64,000 nucleotides of DNA from Mimachlamys varia (GCA_947623455.1 OX392527.1:31426201-31490200), one strand, 5' to 3'. Positions 36,286-49,380 are shown, counted from the stretch's first letter. The notes: generated by a model not told the origin, from the sequence alone. A program made the numbers and translations.

Positions 36286-36289
36286 CAAC

Positions 36290-36314
36290 CCCCCTCCCCC
36301 CCCCCCCCCCCCCC
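36290..36314. repeat. Poly-C tract
   Basis: A run of C broken by a single T, about 25 bp. Length is likely unstable and prone to sequencing error. Confidence 0.9.
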
Positions 36315-36774
36315 GACATTTGCACTGCCCTTTTAAAATTTACAGGAACACTTACATGGTCAACATGCTTTTGCTACCATTTGTTCTTGAAACAAAGCAA
36401 TAAAAAAAAAAACAGGACAATTCATACTGCTCAACCGCTGAAATTGTTAATAACTTAAGTCATATCCTTTGGGTTCAAATAAATCATGAAACACTTTTTG
36501 AATAAAGAACGGTTTGTATTTAAAACGGTTTGTATTTAAAGATTCGAAATTCTGCTTCTGCTTACACCGACTTTATATTTCATTTATTACTGTCTTTTTT
36601 CGAAGTGTACAAGGTTTGTTATTCTTCTGTTCTAACTTTTAACTGAAGAAAATAAATGAAGGTTATATTAGATACAATTTAGCAAAATTAACTGCAGCTT
36701 TACTTTGATTAGAAATGCATACATTGTCACCGAGAAGGAATATTTGATACCTAATTAGATCTCCATCTTTATTG

Positions 36775-37500
36775 ACTCGTAGCGGTAAAATGTATTGTAT
36801 ATATGGATCTCCATTTTTATTGGGCCCTAGCTGTATGATATATCTCCGACCGTTTATTGGCCCCTAGCTGTATGATAGATCTCCGATCTTTTATTGGGCC
36901 CTAGCTGTATGATAGATATCCGACCTTTTATTGGCCCCTAGCTGTATGATAGATCTCCGACCTTTTGTTGGGCCCTAGCTGTATGATAGATATCCGACCT
37001 TTTATTGGCCCCTAGCTGTATGATATATCTCCGACCTTTTATTTGGCCCTAGCTGTATGATAGATCTCCGACCTTTTATTGGGCCCTAGCTGTATGATAG
37101 ATCTCCCATTTTTTATTGGCCCCTAGCTGTATGGTAGATCTCCAATCTTTTATTGGGCCCTAGCTGTATGATAGATCTCCGACCTTTTATTGACCCCTAG
37201 CTGTATGATAGATCTCCCATCTTTTATTGGCCCCTAGCTGTATGATAGATCTCCAATCTTTTATTGGGCCCTAGCTGTATGATAGATCTCCGACCTTTTA
37301 TTGACCCCTAGCTGTATGATAGATCTCCCATCTTTTATTGGCCCCTAGCTGTATGATAGATCTCCCATCTTTTATTGGCCCCTGGCTGTATGATAGATCT
37401 ACGACCTTTTATTGGCCCCTGGCTGTATGATAGATCTCCGACCTTTTATTTGCCCCTAGCTCTATTATAGATCTCCCATCTTTGATTTGGCCATAGCAGT
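36775..37500. repeat. 37-bp minisatellite
   Basis: About 19 units of TGATAGATCTCCGACC, TTTTATTGGCCCCTAGCTGTA. A mosaic of unit types (GGGCCC versus GGCCCC; CCGACC, CCCATC, CCAATC) recurs in blocks, for example about 37110-37200 versus 37230-37320, suggesting multi-unit duplication. Confidence 0.92.
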
Positions 37501-37861
37501 ATGATGAGTTAAAGGTACAAACATTTAAAACATGTCACGATATTTTTTGTCAGAGATCCGAGTGATGTGATATGTTAACGTATTCAAATATAGACACTCT
37601 TGTACATGCACTCAGAATTACAAACATTGAATATACACCTTCATCGCCTCTTTGGTACTTCTATTCCATCCGTTTGAAAATGTAAATCGTATGCCAACAA
37701 TAAAACAGACTGTTTTAGTAAAGATCGATATCAGAACTGGCCAATGATATCATCTTTGGCTTCTGATCGATACATTTTGCCAATTATATATAACCACGAC
37801 AAACTACGTTCGTTACGTCGTACATTATACCTGGAAATAATCAGACGGTTACCGGAAATAT

Positions 37862-40800
37862 ATGAGAATGCATTGGTACATCATCTTTCCGTTTCTCTTG
37901 ATGATGGATGAGTACGTAGGTGAGTATATCCGCATACGTGGTTTAATCAAAAAAGTAATCAAGATTAATATTTGTTGATATTTAACAAATAAAGTAGTTA
38001 CTATTCGTTCTTCGCCAATATGAATGCCAACTGTACAAAGGCAAAGCCTATATGCACGCGCTTCATTGAATTTGCCTTTGTCTAGTTGGCATTCATATTG
38101 CCTATGAATGCTAACTGAAAGCAGTCCAATGCTTAAAACTGTGCATCCCTAGGAAAAGGGACATGAGCAATAATTACCATTAATTGTATATAATTGTTTA
38201 GACATATGTAATTGGTTTAAATATCGAGAATAGTACATGGTAAAATCCTTACTGCCATAACAGTCGGAGGACTCAATATCAGACCGAGGTCTTTAGCCCG
38301 AGGGCTGATACTGACCGAGGGCTGATACGGAAGGTGATATGGATTTTACCTCTCAACACGATAATATACTAATGTAGTAGTTAACTCGTTGTTAACAAAT
38401 TTCATGATCAGGAGATGTCATTTGATATCTGAACCTAGCTCTAACCAAACATGTTCTGCCATTACAGTAGCGCAATATGTGACGCCAACAGGTCCAGGCT
38501 TTCGACACATGCTCGGTTTCATGGGGAACAAACATGGAGGAGATACTGCTTTGGAGCTGGCAATACTCAACCCGAATGAAAACATCACTAATGTCACTAT
38601 ATGTTTTGCTAGCGATCTGCTGCAAACGAGTACAGCTGCGGGTATAACACCAAGACTGGGTGGTTTGATAAATCCGAGGACAATGAAAACCGTCTCATTA
38701 CCTTCGACGCTGGCAGTCAATATGTCTGTGAAATGCGAGAACGGTATCCGAATCGACTCTGATTACCCCACGTTTGTTTATGGGACGAACAGACAACTGT
38801 CTCACCAATCCATGGACGAATTTGTCAGTATTCCTCGGCGGAAGCTTGGGAACTTGTACTATGCTGTGACCGGAAGAAGGAGACCACAAATATTGGTTGT
38901 TGGTCTGTACGCCAACACTTCATTGGACATACATATCAGATCGACGTCGGGCGTATCTTATCAGAGCAGGACGTATAGCTCTGGGCAAACAATTAGTGAA
39001 ACAATGAAAGAATTTGACACAATTCAAATAGTAAGTAAAAAATTTGGAGACGATCTGACTGGAACTGAAATAAAGACTTCCAAACCTGTAAGTGTTTTTA
39101 GTGGTAGCCGGTTTTCCTGGTCAAGTTATTTGGCTGAACAAATGCCGACAGTGGCTGATTGGGGTGTGTATCATGTTATTTCTCCTCCTGCTGAGGATTT
39201 CCTGTACAACACCACAATAGTTGCAGCCTTCCCTAACACCATTTTTAATTTCTCATGTTGTGATGGTTCTGAGAAGTTAATAACATTGGCCAAAGCTGGA
39301 TCCTTTAAACATATGAATCCTTCAAATGTTACCTGTTTCATTTTGACCACTAGACCAGTCTTAGTATCGATAGAAATATACAGTTTCAATGCGGACACGT
39401 CCATGACCATCATACAGCCAATGAAAAGAGTTCTAAGAGACCTGGTGTTCTATGCATCGGAGAATATATACATGTATAACCTGGTAGTCGTCACCTACTG
39501 TAATATCTCTCTCACACTGGACCAGGAATACTTGGACACGACGAGGGTTGACGGACACTTCGGGGTTTGTATTGGTCGTGTACACATCATAACTGGTATC
39601 CATACCATCAGGAGCTCGGGCCACGCTTTCTTCCTATCAGGATATATACACGGAACTCTCTACTCCGATAGCACCGCTTTCCCGTTGGTTCCAATTGATG
39701 ACGAAGTAAGTATTTTCTTTTTCAGAAACATATTGTTCACCTCTCCCTCACCTGCTCTTTACCATAATTACTGAGCCGTTTTTTATTCACCATCTAATAT
39801 CAGTTACTTTTATTAACCTAGATGAAAACGCAGAAATTTCATGTGTGAAAAGAAACCGTATTACACAGAGAAATTCACTTTTTTTGGCAAAACCTTTAAT
39901 TTTTGGTCTGACAACGGGAACATAATTCAGTCTGACTGGTATATGTATTGCTATCTACTCGTGGTAAATCCTTTTTACATGAAATTTCTGCCATTAACTT
40001 TGCTATCCCTTATCTAATGGGAATACTCGCTGACATGTTTTTACAGTGTAGTTAAGACTTAAAGTGTACATCGCAGATGTACACTATGTAAAGCACAATA
40101 TAAAGACGCCATAACACAATTATATGAAGAGCCAAGTTTAAAAAAGAGGCGTCAAACCAATAACTATAATAGGTGCAGCACAATGATAAAGGAGACACCA
40201 AAAACAACGGATAAACAATACTTATAAGAATGGAAGGAACAACACAAGAATAAAGATATCAAACAGAGTTAACACAACATTAGAACAGGAAACACATGAA
40301 AATGGACTTTTAAACAACGGATAAAATGAAACAGTAATGCGATAGGGCAAGTAACAACACCAGAAACAAGGTACGAATCGATAGACAAGGGTTTAACTGG
40401 TGTGCCATGGGGAAGCAAATTAGATGTCTTCGAAACATAGGCTCTTATTTACAATCAATGGACAGGTTGAAATTTGTAGGAGATATTACATATAGCTGTC
40501 AAAGGTAAATTGAATGTTGTTGTAAGATAATCTATCCCGATCTGTCACAGACTAGTACGTATGCAATATATAATTTCGATGATGTTTTCTCACAGGTTGG
40601 TTGGCAGTATGTAGATGGTGAAATATCATGTAAGTAATTAAATACATAACTGACATAATCTAAAAAGGTACGCGTGATGTTCGCATCGTAGTCATTGTTT
40701 CACATACTCTACCATACGCTTTCTCAATAATCTGTTATTGTTTCATATACTCAACCATACGCTTTCTCAATAATCTGTTATTGTTTCATATACTTAACCA

Positions 40801-42186
40801 TACGCTTTCTCAATAATCTGTTATTGTTTCATATTCTCAACAATACGCTTTCTCAATAATCTGTTATTGTTTCATATACTTAACCATACGCTTTCTCAAT
40901 AATCTTTTATTGTTTCATATTCTCAACATTACGCTTTCTCAATAATCTGTTATTGCTTCATATTCTCAACAATCGCTTTATCAGCAATCTCTTCTAAGTT
41001 ATGCCATTTCGAAACAATTTTCGCTGGGTTGAGCTTTGCAATGATAATAAGATTATTTCAAGACCAGGGATGTAAGATAGGGAAATTCCATGCACTCGTG
41101 GTGTTTTCAAATTTGACCAAATCCTCGGCTACTCGGCTTTGGTCATGAAAGAATATGTTTCTTTCATATCATCTACCTAAATAAGCTCAAATACCACGAA
41201 AATACGTTTTGACTGACTACCATTTTGAAAATTTAAACGTTTTCCTTGAGCTGTTTTTGACGAAACGAATCGGACATCGGTATTAAGCATACCCCATATT
41301 TGCAAACAAAATTTGCTCAGAAAATTTAATCTCATCTTTTTGATATTTACAGTTTTTTTTTTTTCATCACGTCATCGTTTTTTCTTTAATTCATCATATT
41401 TTACCGTATTCGTGACGTTACGTCATTGTTGAGACATTGAGACGTCACGTCGCGTGATATGTTATGTAAGATAGATTTTTCTGCTTTGGGCTAACTCTAT
41501 CCAGCATAGCGATATGTGAGAAAAAATAACTGAAAGTATGTTTCGATGTCTTTATTAAAATGTGCTGCCACCTGTCAACCAAGAGATGTGCCGTCTCGTT
41601 TTATACAAAATCCTCTTTGTGTGTTATTTGACATAGACAGTTTATCGGGCTAGATTTGTCGAAATGGTATACATAAATATTAACTGACTTTAATTTATTG
41701 ATAAGGATAAACTTTTTAGGCTTTAACATATACACATTTGTGATACATTTCTCTTTGTTTCATGATACATCACCTGATAACACAAAAGCAACGGTCACAA
41801 CAGAACAATCTGTACAGAATGAACCAATGGCCGTTGCCACGGACCTCCCCCCTCGCACGCCAACACCATCCACGTTTTATTCTGAAACAACCACGACAAA
41901 TGCATCGCGTACACGCCCACACGGCTTATGTCAATGCACCTGTTCGGAAACACATAGAGACATTGACAGCGCTTTAACCCACATGAGAGCTGAACTGTCT
42001 GTCGTTCGGAATATGACAAGTAAACACGTGCGATCTCGGACATCAGCTCCCGATGACAGAACTTCCTCTAGGATGATAGGACTCACAGCGTCAGTATGTT
42101 TTGGGGTAGTTGCCATCATCGTTCTTATTCTGGACAGCATCCATCTGGCGCAAATGATCAGAAGAATCAGACGATGTTCAGTGTAA
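37862..42186 (+). CDS. Putative type I membrane protein with IgGFc-binding-protein N-terminal domain
   Basis: Four exons: 37862-37919, about 38378-39705, 40596-40629 and 41720-42186, joining in phase into 628 codons. The second exon is the anchor: it encodes an FCGBP_N-type domain, with GFRHMLGFMGNKHGGDTALE near the start, KPVSVFSGSRFSW, and the family hallmark SYLAEQMPTVADWGVYHVIS. The last exon gives a Thr/Pro-rich stalk, a CQCTC cluster, a short heptad-like segment, a membrane helix (FGVVAIIVLILDSIHLA) and a basic tail (RRIRRCSV). Exon 1 would supply a signal peptide (MHWYIIFPFLLM). Expected role: surface recognition or mucosal defence, by family; the ligand is unknown. The first splice junction (acceptor ACTAATGTAG at 38377) is weak and an extra small exon is possible. 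The last two exons rest on phase and on the membrane helix. Confidence 0.65.
38016..38100. repeat. Near-perfect 30-bp inverted repeat (hairpin) in an intron
   Basis: The left arm 38016-38045 and right arm 38071-38100 pair at 28 of 30 positions around a 25-nt loop. Arms begin CAATATGAATGCCAACT. The flanking sequence (GCCTATGAATGCTAACTGAAAGCAG) is related to 52453-52522, so this is part of a dispersed foldback family. Confidence 0.85.
38240..38350. repeat. Dispersed repeat with CCGAGGGCTGATAC motif
   Basis: GGTAAAATCC on the left and GGATTTTACC on the right bracket a core with CCGAGGTCTTTAGCCCGAGG and two copies of GAGGGCTGATAC. It lies just before the second exon of the FCGBP_N gene. Confidence 0.5.
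40690..40990. repeat. 43-bp minisatellite, about 7 units, in an intron
   Basis: Units of ATACGCTTTCTCAATAATCT and GTTATTGTTTCATATACTCAACC. Located just after the 34-bp third exon of the FCGBP_N gene. Confidence 0.9.
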
Positions 42187-42640
42187 CACTGAGTGGATTA
42201 GCCACATATTAGACATGGGGTATGAGACCCGTGAATACGGAAGATTTCTGAATGTTTCTTTTTAACAAAATAAGATAAAACATATTGTGTTTTGTAGAAT
42301 CAACCATCTTACGTTCATTTACGCCTGAGATATTCAATATAAATTGTAAGAAAACGTAAGTGTGTACAAGAAAGTTACAACTGATATTAAAGTTACAATT
42401 TGATATAAAAATAAAACAATGATAGCCGATTGTGAGAAGACAGCACAACAAACGGCGGGGAAGCTGCTGTGTAATGAAGCCCAGAAAAAGGAGATATGAA
42501 CATCATCTCGTTGTGACGTTAAAAGGAAGCAACGTTTTAAAATCAAGTTCTTTATATCAAAGTTGAGAACTGTTTCAGTGATTTCCTTTCACTTAAGAAG
42601 ATCTGCTTAAATGGACGTTCACGACTCGATCTTTTCGCAG
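42187..42640 (+). other. 3' UTR and downstream region of the FCGBP_N gene
   Basis: AT-rich; ATAAAATAAAACAATG-like sequence near 42405 may serve polyadenylation but no strict signal is assigned. No other feature seen. Confidence 0.35.
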
Positions 42641-42645
42641 AGGTT

Positions 42646-43026
42646 AAAGGCCCAATATACGTAACTTTCGGCAAAACTTGAAGCGAAAATCAAGCCTAAT
42701 AACTTATTATATTTATAGATTTAGTTAAGATTAACTGATATCAGCAATATTTAAGATGAATTCATACGCGGTTACCGGTACAGCAACAGTTGAAACACGC
42801 TATTTATAAACACGCGTCCATTTCGAACCGTCTTCTACCTTCGGTTTGTTGTTGAAGTGGGCCCCACCTGAATTATTTTTAATTCTTTGGATTTTTTTGT
42901 CAAGAGTTTCTTGTTAGTTACCGCTCAGGTTTACTTTGTTTTAGGCTTATTTTTGCATGGTTATCAACTGGATTTTTTTCAGAATTTTTCAGAATCACGA
43001 AAATTTCCCTGAAGTTACGTATATTG
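42646..43026. mobile_element. MITE of about 380 bp with TIR CCAATATACGTAACTT
   Basis: The left end GCCCAATATACGTAACTTTC and the right end, on the other strand, GTCCAATATACGTAACTTCA share a 16-bp perfect core. A copy of the left end lies inverted at 11205-11275. No coding capacity. The target duplication is not clear. Confidence 0.65.
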
Positions 43027-43339
43027 GACATCTCCCTTCTTACGAACGCAGGAACCAATCAACTGACACACATCCATTGAGACGAAGCATTTTGGTATAT
43101 CAAGGGAGTGACCCATTTGTGACAATGTGATAACAGCCGTTGACAGATTCGATATGTAAGACGTATACGGTGACTGTCTCGGTCCTAGTCTGGGGATCCA
43201 GGACAAACTAACCTGTCGGTACGTCGGAAAGCTTGTTGAGTCTGTCTGACCAGGAAACCTTACAGTACTTCCCGTGCCAATAGGGAGGTGAATGTATATC
43301 AAAAGCATATAATATAAACGGATATCGTATTAATAACTG

Positions 43340-43750
43340 ATTGCTAAAAAAGGGAATACCGAAGCGTCAACAAAACTATAATCCGAACTCAAAATCGATT
43401 AAACTAGAGGCAGATACGAAAAAAGGAAAATATAGGAAAAAAGATCCACATGGAGACCATTGTAAAAGTACAAGAGAATAAGACCATGTGTTTCGGAAAA
43501 GTAAGCGTCTTCTGCTTCATCGAAGACACCTGCCATGTAAATCTTGGTTACATCCAAGTAGACATCAAGTCCTCGAAATGTGAACCGAGTCATCATTGTC
43601 TATTACAACAAGTAAATACACTAATGAGCATATTTAAAAACGTTTATCTTCATATCACTTAAAGATACAGGATATTTCTCAATGAGACAAAAATGGCGAC
43701 CATAAAACTTCACCTAGTTTTGATCAATCTACACCTCTCGAATCCATTTG
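43340..43750 (+). repeat. Dispersed repeat family A, copy 1
   Basis: Matches, inverted, the block at 60536-60910 over most of its length: shared phrases include CCGAAGCGT, ATCCGAACTCAAAATCGATT, CAAGAGAATAAGACCA and AATGAGACAAAAATGGCGACC. Part of it also recurs at 50420-50730. The open frame at 43450-43662 lies within this repeat and is not conserved in the other copies, so I do not call it a gene. Confidence 0.7.
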
Positions 43751-44335
43751 TCATTTGTTTGTTAACGCATGCAAGTATTTTTGAGTTGGACTACTCGGGG
43801 TATTTTCGGACACTGCTCAGACTAGAACGACGAACCTTGATACACAGATGTGATTGCACATATAGATAATTAACCGATATACAGGATGTCAAATGAAACA
43901 CAAATGCATCCTATAGTCTGTTTCGTTCTAGGATTTATCGATGATGCTAGTGACTGAACCAGTAGAAATGAAAATTCTGTAACGTAAGTGTTTGACAAGG
44001 TTGTAAATACCTCAACCGAACAAGTCTTGGGGTCGATGAATACTGGTGGTTAGGAAAATATTTTCTAAGAGTATAAAGTTTAGAGGAGAAGACTATACAG
44101 CTACTCAATAATAAAACAGGACAGCGGACCAGTTTTGTTTATTTAAGCATTTAACCGTTTTTGCGTGGTATGTATGATCTATTGAATAACAGTGCAGTGC
44201 AACGCAGACATCATGACGCGCGTTAGAAATAGATCATAGATACTGTACCATACCAAACAGTTCAATATGTGTATTGTCTTTTTCTCTGCCTTAAATATTG
44301 TTTTAAGCTTACACTATATATTCTAATTTTTAAAA
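43751..44335. other. Intergenic sequence, no gene seen
   Basis: AT-rich. No exon, repeat border or RNA gene recognised. Confidence 0.45.
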
Positions 44336-44339
44336 AGAA

Positions 44340-44790
44340 TCCGCCTCATGTAAAAATTGGTGTAAATATGGAGCAAATCTGTCAACGGGTTCTTAAATTA
44401 CCTTATACACATTTGTTTTAAATCCCAGAATGGTAAACAGTGACCTTTGATTTTCAAACTTGACCGATGACCAACAGAATGTTACTATGTGAAGAACTTA
44501 TGTTATGGTGTGGTTATGAAGGAAAATTGTCAAGATATTCCTGAAACATGTTGTACACAACCCTTTTATACCCAAGGAGGTCAATGGTGAACTTTGACCT
44601 TTAACCTTGACCGATGACCATCGAAATATATTCATGTGTAAAACTTTAAAGTGTTTTCGAATATAAACCAAATCTGTCCAGGCTTCATGATACATCATGT
44701 ATACAAGTTTTTCATTCCAAAAATGGTCAACATTGACTTTTGGCTTTAATCCTTACCAATGACCAGACTGACAAAGTTATTACCCCACTT
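44340..44790. repeat. Three degenerate copies of a ~130-bp repeat
   Basis: Each copy contains GGTCAATGGTGAACTTTGACC-like and TTGACCGATGACCA motifs followed by a less conserved stretch (at about 44435-44480, 44575-44625 and 44720-44765). Belongs to the same general style of mollusc dispersed repeat as 32865-33640. Confidence 0.55.
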
Positions 44791-44794
44791 ACCT

Positions 44795-47700
44795 ATGTTG
44801 GGTATATCAGAACCTTTAGAAGTGTGTCGTCTAATGCATGTTATTTAAATTTCCTTCAAAGACACTGATCTCAAAGTGACTATGTAGTGTTATTCAAATG
44901 TCAATTTTTAGTGAAACCTGATTCAACATTTTGCAGTTATGTATCATCAGTTTCATCTTCACTGACATTTGTGTTTCTCTCTGACTGTGAAATGATACCT
45001 CACATTCAGCTTTTCTGCTATCCTACTTTCGATGTGACTATCGTTGTTTCACACGTACCATTTATCTGTTCAATTAATCTTGAGAGTATTGCCGAAGGGG
45101 ATGTGATACCAATCGTTTTATCATAAAAAATGATAAATAAAATACAGTTTTTCTGATAATATGCTTGAAGCGGGGATGAGCTTTTAACGGTGAAAAGTTT
45201 TGTTCCATACGGTATCATAAGTAGTTTGATAATTTATGTAGGTCGATCTAAAGAACCCCTACCGGTCCACAATCTTCAAATTGTTTCCCGTAAGAGAGTA
45301 CTAGAACCTCAGGGAGCATATTTAAACAAAATGTTGATGTAATTTATATTACCACTTCTACATCAAGATCACAGACTCGACGTATATTTCAGGATAGTAC
45401 GTAAACATGGCAAAGATAAGTAATATTTCAACACATCGATCACACTTGTGTTTACAGTCTGAATCATTCTCATTTAGTGTTTAACTATATTTAAGACTTT
45501 GAAACTTGTAATAGTAAGATACATACATGTTAGAGTAATAGTGGTTTAAATGACGGATGGTTTATGATACAGTATCATGATAATGGTATAAAACAAGAAT
45601 AGCCATAAAAAAATTATTGAATGCAATAATTAATCAGTAATCATGGAATTCAAATTAACATAGGAACACATTGAACATGACGAATGTGACGTAGCAGCTC
45701 AGTGGTGAAACTAAACTTTTAAATTCCACGAATAAAAGATTGATAACAAACCAACTTGAACGCCCAAAGATACATTATTATGGGCCGGCAGGAGCCGGGC
45801 CATTCTATGATATAGGTTTAGATTTTGATAGTGTGTTGCTGTGGAGCTGAAAGTGTATTTATTGCCGGGTAGCAATTTTGTTATTTGTAAGAATGTGCAG
45901 GTAAGTTATTAACACAAATGTTTAGAAAACAAAGTTTTTAATTCTTTAAATTAATGTAGCTGATATTTTATATTGATGTGAAATTATGTACTGTTTGCAC
46001 TGTTAATCCGAGCGTCAGCATGTGGGACCGTCCTATGTATACACGAAACATACCAGGCTCCGAGTTTAGTAATCTATATATAGCGTGCCTGACAGCTTAG
46101 CTTACACATGTATAACTTTATGTACTGTAAGGAGTACTGCCCAGTACAGCTGCTAAAACTAAATAACGGGAGTGTGTATTTTGACAAATAAATATAAGAT
46201 GATTCAAACAGAATGTATTTCATTTATGTGTAAAACACTAGTATTAAACGTATATATGTTCATTCTTTTTCACAGGGATGTTCATTTTTTAATTAGCTTC
46301 GGAGCATCTTGGTATTAATCAAATATACGCATGTGCGCGTCTAATTTTTCCTGCGGTTTGTGTTGGAAGGCAAATGCATATCCGTTCGGAACACTCTCTC
46401 TTGCTGTTTTTCTTTAACATTCATAGACTTAAATCATTGTTATATGTTGTTTTAGTTTGTGCCAGGCCAGAAAAAGACTTTTTTTTCACTTTACCTTCTA
46501 CTCAGATCCAGATTAAAACACACATTACGGTGAAAAGATTTTAGTGCTAAATATACTTCAAATATCAGATACTTCTCTTAACCACAAACTGTCAAATTAG
46601 AATAATAATATCTGGATATATTTAACTAACATTTAATTTGTCTGCTATTTAGCAGCTACACATCTATATATTTATTTGGTCTTATGTGTTTCACAACAGT
46701 GCGGTTTTATTTCCGTCCAAACTTTATGTTCGAAATATTTTACAAGCTAATAATTGTAAATCTTAACGCTTTTCATAATATTTTGACCTAAATTGCATTG
46801 TTTACACGTACAAAGTTTATTAATCACAATACATTTACAGTTGTTTTTTCATATACATGTACTGTGTAAATGATCCAATAACATGCAAAATTCTTCCAGT
46901 TAACCCTTCTCCGTTTTTCCATTGTTTCAATGTGTAGATTCCATCCATTGTTTAATAACGCATTTTATTTCACTCGCCATTTATTATATTAGTTAACTCT
47001 TTGTCCATACATCAGTCAGTCTGTCTGTCCATCTGTGCAACAACAGTGAACAGGTGTTGAAAAATCTTTCCTTGCGCCCTCAAGTGTGACACATATCCCT
47101 TGAACCCCTTAATAGATTTACCATATGTTTACACAGTAGCATAGTGACATGGAATTCATTTTGGTAATCATCAGTCAGGTGTAAATCGCACTTCATTATG
47201 TAGAGGGGTATATCTATGGGAGCTCCTAATTGTTGATGTATACCAATACCAACACTATTATTCCTAATGTTAATACTCAAAGTACCTCATCCGTTTGCTA
47301 CAATCATTGTTTTTACTACATTTGCATGTTGATACCTAGTCCCGGTCTTGATCTTTACATATTGTTACATAAACAAGGTGCATTACATTTTTGTAGTTAT
47401 TAGACGTTAGTATATACATCATTCATAATCAGGACATTCAAAACAAATACAGTGTTTACTGTTCAATAGCATTTTAAGTCTGAAAACAATGCATCCAAAA
47501 TCTGATATTATATATGTTCCAACCTGTTGCAATATAATCTAATAGTATTAGTATCTATTGTATGTGAAGTGAAGATAACATTCTACGTATCTCGTTTATC
47601 GCAAAGTTTTAATATTTTGTACCTGTCATGATTGTTGCATACTGTCAAATAAACAAACCATTTTGTTTACTTTTAGCAAATTATTATGTCTTTCAAGTTC

Positions 47701-48130
47701 TGCATGATCTAAATGCAATGTTTGTTTAATTGTTTTGTACTGTTATGAAATAAATTTGTTAAACGTTCAATCAATGTTTATTTTCATTGTGACATTTATT
47801 TATTTGATAATAAACAGTTTGGTATAACCCCTACTCCGTGTGCAGTCTGGAACATTTTTAAGGTCAATCTCCCTTGAACATCCTGCGGAAATCCGTCCCC
47901 AGATATACCAATCTAGGGTAGATATTCCTTTCTCAAACACAACCAAAAGTAGTATAGGACAGCCTGTTAACTCAATTTAAATGCGAAATACAAACTGTCG
48001 CAGGTGAGGTTCCTACCTGCAACTCTCGGTTCTTCACAATTATGATGAAACAAGGCGAACTTTTATTTCATTGTACTGTGCTTTCTTTAAATATTTCCTG
48101 TATAAGAGATTTTTAACAGCTTTCCGGCCC
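44795..48130. other. Long intergenic stretch, no gene seen
   Basis: AT-rich without a convincing exon. Small features: an imperfect 24-nt palindrome at 45782-45805 (ATGGGCCGGC / GCCGGGCCAT) and TG/TCTG-rich sequence near 47010. Short open frames here (44887-45126, 47080-47280) show no family resemblance. Confidence 0.45.
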
Positions 48131-48132
48131 AG

Positions 48133-48152
48133 ATTGACGCTTGCGTCAATAG
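48133..48152. other. Perfect palindrome ATTGACGC-TT-GCGTCAAT
   Basis: An 18-nt inverted repeat with 8-bp arms and a 2-nt centre, overlapping two TGACGC half-sites. Possibly a bZIP-type binding site or part of a decayed element; no gene adjoins it. Confidence 0.5.
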
Positions 48153-49004
48153 TTTTCTTGTACAATATGAAGTAGTTTTTGACAAATCACAATGCGAAAT
48201 AAAGTGTTTTAACCCTGGATAACATCATCGACATTTTACAAATTACTGGTAACCTAGGGCGAAAGTATAGTCTGTGTGATTGGCGGACACGGAGTTTAAA
48301 ATGACGGCTACACAGTTTCACGTAAGTTAACAGTTAGTCTCAACTAAAAAAACAAACGACATATATACTTAAAACTGGGACACCATACAGTCAGGGTCAC
48401 ATCTTGGAGGAGATTTCTTTGAAATGACGACGGAAATCCTCCTTGAAATAACACACCAACCATCACTAACACGCTATACCTAATTCGTAATGTCTTCTAA
48501 TAACTGTCTGGCTTATGCTACATTTCACTCTCTCGCCATCTTCTTAACGTCCCTTTGTCCTTTGGGAGGGACGTACAAGGAGTGTCTGGTGTAAAACTAG
48601 TCACGTCTTACACAATATCAATTATGGTGGGTTTCCTGAAAGAGTTTTCTTACTGTTAGCCACACCAGGTTGTGGGTTATGGATTTAGACTAGTATAGTG
48701 ACAGAACAATATTGCAATCATTGTATACTAGCAAGCAAGACTGGAATAACATTTTAATTCGAATTACTCGACAATATCAATAAGGCAAATTAAACCATGA
48801 GCCTGTAGGATCGGTAGTATGAATTATGTGACTGAGCGTAAAGCTCTAATGAAACAGACAAGGACCATGCCTGTTCCATATTTACATCATATTGGGAATT
48901 TGTTTGTTTCTTGTTGTTGCTGTTTATATTTTACATTCTCCTTGGGTTGAAAAGTATGATTTATGAAAAGTTTCTTCTTTTGCTACACAACCAATACATG
49001 TTAA

Positions 49005-49075
49005 TGCTTTATGTGACGCTGCGATGACTAGTACGGTGTATACTCTGTCATCTTCATCAGGCACACGACCAGTAA
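49005..49075 (-). ncRNA. Degenerate hammerhead-like motif downstream of a Penelope-like remnant
   Basis: On the minus strand, CTGATGA (49054-49060) is followed by a perfect 6-bp stem GATGAC/GTCATC (49047-49052 and 49023-49028), then GCAG where the core has GAAA, then CGTC. GTGT upstream can pair with ACAT downstream as a weak stem I. It lies directly after a reading frame resembling the end of a Penelope-like (GIY-YIG) retroelement, which is where such ribozymes occur in that class. The GAAA-to-GCAG change suggests it is dead. Confidence 0.4.
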
Positions 49076-49380
49076 AGCGCATGTTCAAAAGGGTGTAACA
49101 CATATGTTTTTGACGAAAATCGATATTGATTTCGGCTGCGCTGTGAAACGTACGTACAATAGTACAATTTTACTGAATTGACTTGATCCAGCTTTGCTTT
49201 GTTTAATACATGTACTTTTGTGTACTTGATCATATATGTGCGAGAATCTATGGCCCCCTCATCTGATCCACTGCGGCGTATCCACATGGCGTCTTTTATC
49301 TGTCGCTTCAGCAGGTTGATCTCTCTCTTCCAACACTTTAGAGTTCCCCAGGCAATCACATGAATTTTCTGTACGATACG
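49057..49380 (-). pseudogene. Remnant of a Penelope-like element, C-terminal (GIY-YIG tail) region
   Basis: The minus-strand frame carries WKREINLLKRQIKDAMWIRR then SDEGAID. This resembles the short helical tail after the GIY-YIG endonuclease in Penelope-like retroelements (a basic helix with EAI-IRR, followed by NRDEG). Upstream sequence is not open, and downstream residues are unrelated. The assignment is from remembered family patterns and is moderate at best. Confidence 0.4.

Noticed and set aside
43450..43662. 70-codon plus-strand frame starting METIVKVQENK
   Set aside because: Lies wholly within a dispersed repeat; the corresponding frame is not kept in the copy at 60536-60910.
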